Part shown: one piece after another, positions 6,054 to 11,771 of the stretch
How the letters are laid out: each line of letters opens with the position of its first letter
Position numbering within the stretch: the stretch's first letter is position 1
Source of the DNA: Bacteroidota bacterium
GTDB lineage: Bacteria > Bacteroidota > Ignavibacteria > Ignavibacteriales > Ignavibacteriaceae
Reading direction: 5' to 3'
Assembly (NCBI GenBank): GCA_021796135.1
Contig: JAJYOQ010000089.1
Span: 1-11,771, forward strand
DNA length: 11,771 bases
The notes under the pieces: generated by a model
What the model saw: the letters and a program-made list of their open reading frames with translations, nothing else
What the model was told of the DNA's origin: nothing
Databases searched by the model: none
Position numbers and translations under genes: made by a program

Positions 6054-7340
6054 TTAGCATGAAATTGATTTTAGCTGGGGGAGGAAATTGGGGTTGGAGA
6101 TGTTTACGCAGTTGAAGTTTTCTATCGTGCCGCCGTTTTGTAGGAGGAGTGAGAGAACGCTGAATGCCATGGCGATGCGGTGGTCCCCGAAGCTGTCAAA
6201 ATGCGGGGTTTTGGTTTTGGGTTTTAATTCTCCTGTGAAGGAAAATCCGTCTTCGTACTCTTCCACTGATAGTCCGAGCTGATTTAGATTGTGACAGATT
6301 GATTTAATGCGGTCGGTTTCTTTTGATCTTAGTTCGGATGCATTTCTGATTTCAAATTTACCTTTGGCGAATATACCTGCAATTGAGAGAATCGGGATTT
6401 CATCGATGATATTGGGAATAATATTTTCGTTTATTTTGATGTTCGTTAGATTGCTATGGGTGATTATCAAGTCGCCTAAATCCTCACCGGCGACATTTCT
6501 TTTATTTTCGATTTCAATTTTAGCGTGCATATTTTTTAAGACTGTAATAATGCCTGTTCGGGTTTCGTTGAGTGAGACATCTTTTATTTGCAGAGATGAT
6601 CCGGACGCAAGTGTAGCCAGAACTATAAAAAATGAAGCAGTCGAAATATCCGAAGGGATTAGATAATCTTTTGCCTGGGGATAATTTTCTTTTGAGACGA
6701 AGGATATTTTCCCATCGGGGCGGAGTTCTGATTTCAAGCCGAGCATTTTTTCAGTATGGTCTCTTGACGGAATTTTTTCGATGACAGAAGTAATTCCGTC
6801 GCAATGAAGTCCTGCCAATAGGATTGCGCTTTTAACCTGAGCGCTTGCGACAGGCATTTCATAGTCAATCGGGTGAAGGTTTTGTGCGGGAAATATTTTT
6901 AACGGAAGTTTAAAATCATTTGAAGATTCGATATTGCCGCCCATTAAGGAGAGCGGAGTAATAATTCTTTTCATCGGGCGATTTGAGAGAGAGTCATCGC
7001 CAATGATAGTCGATTCGAAATTCTGAGCTACCAGGATGCCGCTTAGCAATCTTGTTGTAGTGCCCGAATTTCCGGCATCGAGCGGAGAGATAGATTTTTT
7101 CAGACCTGCGAATCCATTTCCTGAGACAGTACTTCCCTCTTTGGATGTCTCAATATTAATTCCGAGGTTGATGAAGCATTTTTGAGTTGAATTGACATCC
7201 TCGCCGTTAGATAGATTCCGGATAAAGGACTTCCCTTTTGCTAAAGATGCAAACATAACAGCGCGATGTGAAATTGATTTATCGCCGGGTAAATCGAGAG
7301 TGCCTTCAACTTTATTTATTTTATTAAAATACCGGTTCAT
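6054..7340 (-). CDS. aroA: 3-phosphoshikimate 1-carboxyvinyltransferase (EPSP synthase)
   Basis: This cytosolic enzyme transfers the enolpyruvyl group of PEP to shikimate-3-phosphate, the sixth step of the shikimate pathway. At 428 residues it is the normal length. Key motifs are GDKSISHRA (19-27), DAGNSGTTTRL (88-98), SNRPM (119-123), SAQVK (166-170), RDHTE (193-197), NETR (258-261), DEIPI (313-317, with the catalytic Asp), SKETDRI (339-345, catalytic Glu341) and GDHRIAM (385-391). The four strings GDKS, RDHTE, SAQVK and NETR are those used to define class II EPSP synthases, the group that includes naturally glyphosate-tolerant enzymes. It is the last gene of the - strand operon, 13 nt after trmH. 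There is no clear ribosome binding site before its ATG, so it probably relies on coupling or an AT-rich leader. Confidence 0.97.
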   Translation of the reverse strand: MNRYFNKINKVEGTLDLPGDKSISHRAVMFASLAKGKSFIRNLSNGEDVNSTQKCFINLGINIETSKEGSTVSGNGFAGLKKSISPLDAGNSGTTTRLLSGILVAQNFESTIIGDDSLSNRPMKRIITPLSLMGGNIESSNDFKLPLKIFPAQNLHPIDYEMPVASAQVKSAILLAGLHCDGITSVIEKIPSRDHTEKMLGLKSELRPDGKISFVSKENYPQAKDYLIPSDISTASFFIVLATLASGSSLQIKDVSLNETRTGIITVLKNMHAKIEIENKRNVAGEDLGDLIITHSNLTNIKINENIIPNIIDEIPILSIAGIFAKGKFEIRNASELRSKETDRIKSICHNLNQLGLSVEEYEDGFSFTGELKPKTKTPHFDSFGDHRIAMAFSVLSLLLQNGGTIENFNCVNISNPNFLPQLKSISC

Positions 7341-7353
7341 ATTATTTTTTGAT

Positions 7354-7944
7354 TTACTTCATTAGCCAATGATCGATTATAGATTCGAGTTCGAATTCAG
7401 AATATTCACTTTCATCATACATACCTTTTGATTTTCGTTGGCGAGCGGCTTCATAGGCAATAACAGCAGCGGCAACGGAGACGTTCAAGCTTTGGACCAT
7501 TCCGTACATCGGGATTAAGAATTTTTCATCAGCCATGTTAGCTGCATTTTCGGAGACTCCTCTATGTTCGTTGCCCAGGACGACTGCAACTTTGCGGGTG
7601 AAGTCAATATCGTAAAGGTTTTTTGAATTTTCAGAAAGAGACGAAGCATAAATTGTAAGACCCTGTTCGTGCAGATTTTTATAACACTCTTCGATATCGG
7701 AATATTTTTCCTTTTCGACCCATTTGAAAGCCGATGCAGAGGTTTTTCGTTCGATATGAGGAAATTTTTCTTTTGTATAGACAAGAGAAACTTTTGGTAT
7801 TCCGGCAGCATCGCAGGTTCGAAAGATAGCGCTGACATTATGCGGATCGTGAATATTTTCGAGGACGAAGCGGAGGTATTTTTGCCGTGATTTAGCTACG
7901 GAAATAATTTTCGATTCACGCCGATGTGTTTTGAATGATTTCAC
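7354..7944 (-). CDS. trmH: tRNA (guanosine-18-2'-O)-methyltransferase, SpoU/TrmH family
   Basis: This is a SPOUT-fold methyltransferase that probably 2'-O-methylates G18 in the D-loop of tRNA using SAM. All three SpoU motifs are present: HDPHNVSAIFRTCDAAG (32-48; N36 and catalytic-type R42), VVLGNEHRGVS (121-131) and IPMYGMVQSLNVSVAAA (144-160). The continuation YEAARQRKSKGMYD also matches TrmH more closely than RlmB or TrmL. Its 196 residues fit a compact TrmH lacking the longer C-terminal extension of some homologues. The start is a GTG at 7944 that shares one base with the TAG stop of the upstream small gene (TAGTG). There is no Shine-Dalgarno, so translation is probably coupled. aroA follows after 13 nt. 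Methylation of a different RNA is possible. Confidence 0.9.
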   Translation of the reverse strand: MKSFKTHRRESKIISVAKSRQKYLRFVLENIHDPHNVSAIFRTCDAAGIPKVSLVYTKEKFPHIERKTSASAFKWVEKEKYSDIEECYKNLHEQGLTIYASSLSENSKNLYDIDFTRKVAVVLGNEHRGVSENAANMADEKFLIPMYGMVQSLNVSVAAAVIAYEAARQRKSKGMYDESEYSEFELESIIDHWLMK

Positions 7945-8171
7945 TAGGCAGCTTTATCGAAAAATAATTTATATATGATTTCGGAATCGTGTTTTCTTGC
8001 TCGGTCTAGTTTAAATTTTTTCACTTCGACTTTAAGATAGTAGGATGCAAGTTCTAAGATTCGGTTCATAACCGAATCTTCGTCGTGGGCCCAGCATTCG
8101 CAGCCGTTTAGACTGGGGATTTCGGCGGTATAGCCGTCATTCGTTTTAATTATGATTAGATCTAGTACCAT
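7944..8171 (-). CDS. Small HicB/UPF0150-like protein without DNA-binding domain
   Basis: A 75-residue ORF fits exactly between deoC (2-nt gap) and trmH (1-nt overlap), which strongly argues that it is a real gene. The pattern DGYTAEIPSLNGCECWAHDEDSV followed by a helix (ILELASYYLK) resembles the partially degraded RNase H-like fold of HicB antitoxins and UPF0150 proteins ('DGGY-x-AEVP-x-LPGC...'). The C-terminal part is basic and short (VKKFKLDRARKHDSE), with no ribbon-helix-helix or helix-turn-helix domain, and no hicA gene lies next to it. It is therefore more likely a stand-alone conserved protein than a toxin-antitoxin component. Its position suggests co-expression with deoC, trmH and aroA. 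The function is unknown, and the resemblance to HicB is by pattern only. Confidence 0.75.
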   Translation of the reverse strand: MVLDLIIIKTNDGYTAEIPSLNGCECWAHDEDSVMNRILELASYYLKVEVKKFKLDRARKHDSEIIYKLFFDKAA

Positions 8172-8173
8172 GA

Positions 8174-9013
8174 CTAATTTAAATTTGAAATGATAGTTTT
8201 GCCTGAGCTTGTGCCGATTCTATCTGCGCCGTACATTAGCATATTGACTGCATCATTGCGTGTTTTGATTCCGCCCGAAGCTTTTACGGAAGTTTCTTCG
8301 CCAACTATAAATTTCATTAGTGCTACATCCTGAATATTTGCGCCGGATTTACTAAAGCCGGTTGATGTTTTGACATAATCTGCACCGGCAGATTTTGAGA
8401 TCAGGCAGGCTTCAATTTTATCTTCATTGGATAGAAGGCATGTTTCAATAATTATTTTTGTGAGGATCGAATTAGCTTTTGCTTTTGAAATTATATTAGA
8501 TAATTCTTCATAAACATATATATAATTATTTTGTTTTAGCTGTCCGATATTGAAAACAATATCTATTTCGGATGCGCCGTCATCGATTGCAGATTCGGCT
8601 TCAATAGTTTTAATGGAGGACAAATTAGAGCCGAGCGGAAAACCTATGACAGAACAAGTTTTTACATTAGATCCGATCAGTTCTTTTGCACAATATTCGA
8701 CATAGCATGGATTAACACAGACTGAGGCAAAATTAAATTCGATAGCTTCCTTGCAAAGGATTTGGATTTCAGAAAGGACTGCATCGGGTTTTAGCAAGGT
8801 ATGATCGATAGTCTTAGCCAGGAGAGAATCAGACAGCTCATTATATTTTTTTCGATGGTCGATGAAAACCATTTCAGCTTTTTGATCGACAATAAACTTT
8901 GTACCCAAGTCGGAGAACCAATTTAAAAATGTTTCGTCCTCATTAAGGAATTGTGAAAAGAAGTTTTCAACGTTATTAAAAATGGTTTGTTGTTCGTTAA
9001 TATTTATATTCAT
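8174..9013 (-). CDS. deoC: Deoxyribose-phosphate aldolase
   Basis: This class I aldolase cleaves 2-deoxyribose-5-phosphate to glyceraldehyde-3-phosphate and acetaldehyde in deoxynucleoside breakdown. The TIM-barrel part starts near residue 64 (LLAKTIDHTLLKPDA) and contains VCVNPCYV (98-105), VIGFPLGSN (122-130), EIDIVFN with D151, YVKTSTGFS with the Schiff-base Lys K215, and SVKASGGIKT with the proton-relay Lys K244. The C-terminus RIGTSSG is typical. The 279 residues include about 60 N-terminal ones (rich in Asn, Phe and acidic residues) that precede the usual start of the family and have no recognisable domain. The ATG overlaps the folD stop as ATGA, so the two genes are translationally coupled. 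There is no deoA, deoB or deoD homologue in the window, so its use in salvage is inferred from the enzyme alone. Confidence 0.96.
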   Translation of the reverse strand: MNININEQQTIFNNVENFFSQFLNEDETFLNWFSDLGTKFIVDQKAEMVFIDHRKKYNELSDSLLAKTIDHTLLKPDAVLSEIQILCKEAIEFNFASVCVNPCYVEYCAKELIGSNVKTCSVIGFPLGSNLSSIKTIEAESAIDDGASEIDIVFNIGQLKQNNYIYVYEELSNIISKAKANSILTKIIIETCLLSNEDKIEACLISKSAGADYVKTSTGFSKSGANIQDVALMKFIVGEETSVKASGGIKTRNDAVNMLMYGADRIGTSSGKTIISNLN

Positions 9014-9891
9014 TTTTCGTTATAAAGATTATAAGCTCTAAAAGTATTTTTAAGGAGCATAGCGCGGGTCATAAGTCCGACACCGCCGGGAACGGGAGTA
9101 ATGTAGGATGATTTAGGTGCGACGTTTTCGAAGTCAACATCGCCTACAATTTTATATCCTTTAGGAGAGGATTCATCCGTAATTCGGTTTATGCCCACAT
9201 CAATTATGACTACTCCATCTTTGACCATATTAGCTTTGACAAAATTAGGGCTGCCGATTGCGGCGATAAGAATATCGGCTTGTTTAGTATAATCGGAAAT
9301 ATTTTTTGCGGCAGAGTGGCAAATAGTAACAATAGAATTTGCACCGGATTTTTTTTGGAGCATAATATTAGCAATCGGTTTTCCGACTATGTTGCTTCTT
9401 CCGATAACTACTACGTGCTTCCCTGCTGTTTCTATATTGTATCGAAGGAGAAGTTCATGAATACCTGCCGGAGTGCATGAGACGAATGTTTCTTTGCCGA
9501 TTACTAAATTACCAACGCTAATCGGGTGAAAGCCATCGACATCTTTTTTAGGTGAAATAGCTTCAATTACTTTATCCTCGTTGATGTGCTTGGGCAGAGG
9601 GAGCTGGATAAGAATACCGTGGTAATTTTTATCGAGGTTATATTTTTCTACCAAATCCAGAAGATCGGATTCGGAAATATCAGCGGGCAGTTTTTCAACT
9701 TTGCTTCGCATGCCGATTTCTATGCAGTCTTTTGCTTTACTCTTTACATAGATTTCGGAGGCAGGGTTGTCGCCGACTAGGATTGCTACGAGTCCGGGCG
9801 GATTTTTACCCTTACTAATTAAATTTGCTATTTCGGATTTTAATTCGTTTCGAATTTCTGATGCTGTTTTTTTGCCGTCTAGGAGCTGCAT
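9010..9891 (-). CDS. folD: Bifunctional methylene-THF dehydrogenase / methenyl-THF cyclohydrolase
   Basis: FolD interconverts 5,10-methylene-, methenyl- and 10-formyl-tetrahydrofolate in the cytosol using NADP(H) and supplies one-carbon units for purines and fMet-tRNA. Its 293 residues match the family. Visible motifs are EIYVKSKAK with catalytic K52 of YVxxK (48-52), GILIQLPLP (92-100, with Q96), KKDVDGFHP (115-123), the Rossmann loop GRSNIVGKP (164-172) and PVPGGVGLMT (266-275). No key residue is missing. The ATG at 9891 has no Shine-Dalgarno but a strongly A-rich leader. It is 112 nt downstream of ymdB, the widest gap in this gene run, and that gap holds a heptad repeat. Separate transcription from within the gap is possible. 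It overlaps deoC by 4 nt. Confidence 0.97.
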   Translation of the reverse strand: MQLLDGKKTASEIRNELKSEIANLISKGKNPPGLVAILVGDNPASEIYVKSKAKDCIEIGMRSKVEKLPADISESDLLDLVEKYNLDKNYHGILIQLPLPKHINEDKVIEAISPKKDVDGFHPISVGNLVIGKETFVSCTPAGIHELLLRYNIETAGKHVVVIGRSNIVGKPIANIMLQKKSGANSIVTICHSAAKNISDYTKQADILIAAIGSPNFVKANMVKDGVVIIDVGINRITDESSPKGYKIVGDVDFENVAPKSSYITPVPGGVGLMTRAMLLKNTFRAYNLYNEK

Positions 9892-9961
9892 TATTTTCTT
9901 TTTTTATTTTTATTGTAAAATTAATGATTTTTTTGTTAATAGCATAAGAAGGAATTTAAAT

Positions 9962-9996
9962 GAATTTTGAATTCTTAATTTTGAATTTTGAATGAT
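9962..9996 (+). repeat. Heptad repeat array, copy 4, between ymdB and folD
   Basis: There are five consecutive units: GAATTTT, GAATTCT, TAATTTT, GAATTTT, GAATGAT. It is almost identical in unit order to copy 1 (325-359) and has the same + orientation, although the genes here run on the - strand. The A/G-rich flanking blocks of copies 2 and 3 are absent. It would be transcribed within the ymdB-folD leader. Confidence 0.85.
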
Positions 9997-10003
9997 AAGA
10001 ATA

Positions 10004-10804
10004 TTATATTTTTCTTATGAATTCGGGGAAAGTTATTCTTTCAATCTCTATCGTTTTGGATGTTTCAGTATCGATTTTGAAGAAGACTGCGCTTAGGTGG
10101 ACGTCGTTTTCTGCGGTTTCATATTTTTGTGGGGTCTGGTAGATAAATCTGTTGATTGCCGCCTGGCTTTTCATGCCAATAACTGAGTCATAAGGTCCCG
10201 TCATTCCGACGTCGGTTATATAGCCGGTGCCGTTCGGGAGAATTCTTTCGTCTGCAGTTTGGGTATGAGTATGGGTTCCGACAACCATGCTTACTTTGCC
10301 ATCGAGGAAAAGTGCCAATGCGGTTTTTTCGGCAGTAGCTTCAGCGTGAAAATCAATAATAAAAATATTTGCTTCACTTTTTAATTTCGCGAGGACCCAT
10401 TCGGAAATCCGGAAGGGACAATCAATAGATGACATAAAAGTTCTACCCTGAAGATTGAGGACAGCGACTTTGCCTTTTTTGGAATCAAAGATATAGTAGC
10501 CGCTTCCATATGCGCCTTTTGGATAGTTCAGAGGGCGCAGAGCGCGGGGTTCATTTTTAAGGTATTCCTGAGATTGGTGTTTATCCCAGGTATGATTGCC
10601 GCCCGTTATGACATGAACGCCTAAAGCGAAAAGTGCACTTCCCTCTTTTTCGGTGCAGCCTTTACCGTCAGCGGCATTTTCGCCGTTGGCTATGACTAGA
10701 TCTGCTTTGTATTTTTGAATTAAGCTGGGTAACCAGGTTTGAGTTATGGTAAGTCCGGGTTTACCGATGATGTCTCCGACAAAAAGTACGTTCAATATGC
10801 TCAT
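10004..10804 (-). CDS. ymdB: YmdB-family metallophosphoesterase (cyclic nucleotide phosphodiesterase)
   Basis: This is a 266-residue cytosolic di-metal phosphoesterase of the YmdB family. Bacillus subtilis YmdB hydrolyses 2',3'-cyclic nucleotides and influences the choice between biofilm and motility. All metal-ligand positions are present, at a constant +3 offset from those I recall for B. subtilis: D11 (GDIIGKPG), E42 and N43 (NGEN), N70 (GGNHTWD), H153 (DFHAEATAEK), H178 and H180 (GTHTHTQTADE). The tail TGYITDVGMTGPYDSVIG is also family-specific. AGGA lies about 5 nt before the ATG at 10804. The gene begins 132 bases downstream of flgE on the same strand but behind a strong terminator, so it should have its own promoter, which I could not identify with confidence. 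It is the first gene of the run leading to folD, deoC, trmH and aroA. The substrate in this organism is inferred. Confidence 0.93.
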   Translation of the reverse strand: MSILNVLFVGDIIGKPGLTITQTWLPSLIQKYKADLVIANGENAADGKGCTEKEGSALFALGVHVITGGNHTWDKHQSQEYLKNEPRALRPLNYPKGAYGSGYYIFDSKKGKVAVLNLQGRTFMSSIDCPFRISEWVLAKLKSEANIFIIDFHAEATAEKTALALFLDGKVSMVVGTHTHTQTADERILPNGTGYITDVGMTGPYDSVIGMKSQAAINRFIYQTPQKYETAENDVHLSAVFFKIDTETSKTIEIERITFPEFIRKI

Positions 10805-10882
10805 ATTTTCCTAAAACTTTGTTGTGAATATATTCAAATATTAAGTTAGATTAAAATATGGGGAGCAGCGGGATGGCAGGTT

Positions 10883-10916
10883 AAAAAAAAAGGAGTACCG
10901 CTAACGCGATACTCCT
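10883..10916 (-). terminator. Rho-independent terminator of flgE
   Basis: On the - strand a stem AGGAGTA / TACTCCT (outer 7 bp) plus an inner CGC/GCG after one mismatch, with a 4-base loop, is followed directly by a run of eight T. The A-run is at 10883-10890 on the + strand and the hairpin at 10891-10916. It begins 20 bases after the flgE stop and isolates flgE from ymdB. Confidence 0.95.
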
Positions 10917-10936
10917 AGGTTATGGGGAGGGGAATG

Positions 10937-11771
10937 TTATCTTACTAGATTTGTTATATCTTGTAGAAGCGTATCGGAAGTAGTGACTACTTTCGCATTT
11001 GCTTCGAAGCCTCTTTGGGAGACTATCATTTGAGTAAATTCCTGAGATAGATCTACGTTTGACTGCTCAAGTGCCCCAGACTGAATAGTGGTTGCAGAGC
11101 TTGAACCCGGAGCGTTAATAAGAGGGTTGCCTGAGTCAGCAGCTACTGAATAAAGATTATCACCAGCACTTACCAGCGCATTTTGATTCGTAAAGGTCGC
11201 AACCATTATTTGCGCTAAGGTTTCAGAATTACCGTTTGAGAACACACCAACTACATTTCCATATTGGTCTACATTCAAGTTAGTAAGATTAGCTGAAGCC
11301 GAACCATCCTGTTTTAAGGCAGCTACTTGAGAGGTAAGAGAGGTCTGAGTAATTCCTGCAGTACCTGATCCAAAGTTTAAGTTAATAGGTTCTGTTTCTG
11401 CACCGCCGCTAGGAGTAAACATAACTTGCGGAACAGGAGGATTTCCGGGGACAGTTACTCCGCCTTGAGTAATTGATTGAATTTGACCGTTAGCATCAAA
11501 AGTAATAGTACCGCTAGTTGGACCATTAAATGTTCCGCCGTCAGTCGAAGGCACAGAAGCTTTCCAAGTCCAAGTGCTTCCATAACTATGATCGAATTGT
11601 AAGCTTAATGTATGTGCATTTCCTAAGGAGTCATAAATACTTACAGAGCCAATAACAGGAGCTTCGGTAGCTCCTTGATTAATTACTGAAGGTATACTCG
11701 TCGGAGTAGCAGAGGTAGATGATAAAGTCGTTTTGGAGAAATCGAGTGTAAAAGCTACAAATACTACTCCA
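10937..11771 (-). CDS. flgE: Flagellar hook protein FlgE, C-terminal 277 residues (5' end beyond window)
   Basis: FlgE polymerises into the hook that joins the flagellar filament to the rod. The frame is open to the window edge; the GTG at 11554 is internal. From the edge the protein reads AFTLDFSKTTLSSTSATPTS, then PVIGSVSIYDSLGNAHTLSL and STWTWKAS, which is the FlgE D2-type domain ('SLG-x-x-H-x-L', 'W-x-W'). The C-terminal basal-body-rod motif follows: SGALEQSNVDLSQEF, MIVSQRGFEANAKVVTTSD and LLQDITNLVR. This C-terminus forms the coiled-coil core of the hook and ends the protein as expected. Together with the D2 signature it separates FlgE from FlgF and FlgG. The rod-side N-terminus and any flgD neighbour lie outside the window. 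A terminator follows immediately, so flgE is the last gene of its transcript. Ser, Thr, Asn and Ala richness is normal for axial proteins. Confidence 0.95.
   Translation of the reverse strand, partial: GVVFVAFTLDFSKTTLSSTSATPTSIPSVINQGATEAPVIGSVSIYDSLGNAHTLSLQFDHSYGSTWTWKASVPSTDGGTFNGPTSGTITFDANGQIQSITQGGVTVPGNPPVPQVMFTPSGGAETEPINLNFGSGTAGITQTSLTSQVAALKQDGSASANLTNLNVDQYGNVVGVFSNGNSETLAQIMVATFTNQNALVSAGDNLYSVAADSGNPLINAPGSSSATTIQSGALEQSNVDLSQEFTQMIVSQRGFEANAKVVTTSDTLLQDITNLVR

Noticed and set aside
6307..6666. A 119-codon + strand ORF antisense to aroA
   Set aside because: It is entirely opposite conserved aroA sequence, with no ribosome binding site and no recognisable domain; the hydrophobic look comes from the complement of the coding strand.
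7944..8171. A HicAB toxin-antitoxin system
   Set aside because: Only a HicB-like core is seen. There is no hicA ORF in the flanking sequence and no DNA-binding domain; both neighbours are housekeeping enzymes.

Overview
The window looks like chromosomal DNA from an AT-rich, flagellated Gram-negative bacterium of the Bacteroidota/Chlorobiota group, most plausibly Ignavibacteria. The reasons are a bacillithiol-synthesis gene (bshC), a secreted DUF6600-like protein with an Asn/Arg-rich tail, a flagellar hook gene, and GAATTTT-type heptad repeats between genes. The lineage is inferred from gene content; there is no rRNA gene to confirm it.

Layout, left to right. (1) Bases 2-310, + strand: the 3' end of a DegT/DnrJ-type sugar aminotransferase, followed by a repeat block and a strong terminator (404-444). 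(2) Bases 451-1599, - strand: a secreted Trp/Tyr-rich DUF6600-like protein, with a good candidate sigma-54 promoter at 1633-1649. (3) Bases 1600-1889: a repeat-rich gap ending in a dRS3-like palindrome. (4) Bases 1890-3518, - strand: bshC, with its start corrected to an ATG behind GGAG. (5) Bases 3519-3858: a gap holding the probable bshC promoter and another copy of the composite repeat. (6) Bases 3859-6001, + strand: two overlapping membrane genes, a YbhN/AglD flippase-like protein and a membrane-anchored family 2 glycosyltransferase. (7) Bases 6054-10804, - strand: a run of six genes in the order ymdB, folD, deoC, a HicB-like small ORF, trmH and aroA. The five genes from folD onward are joined by overlaps or gaps of at most 13 nt and should be co-transcribed. 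(8) Bases 10937-11771, - strand: the 3' part of flgE, closed by a strong terminator at 10883-10916.

The six-gene cluster is mostly housekeeping: one-carbon metabolism (FolD), deoxynucleoside salvage (DeoC), tRNA methylation (TrmH), the shikimate pathway (AroA) and a YmdB-type phosphodiesterase. The 3859-6001 pair probably acts in envelope glycolipid synthesis. No CRISPR array, tRNA, rRNA, transposase or complete defence system was found. The least ordinary items are a composite intergenic repeat family (A/G-rich block, heptad array, second A/G-rich block), always in the same orientation and once apparently inside a coding region; the -24/-12 promoter in front of the DUF6600 gene; and the orphan HicB-like ORF inside the housekeeping operon.
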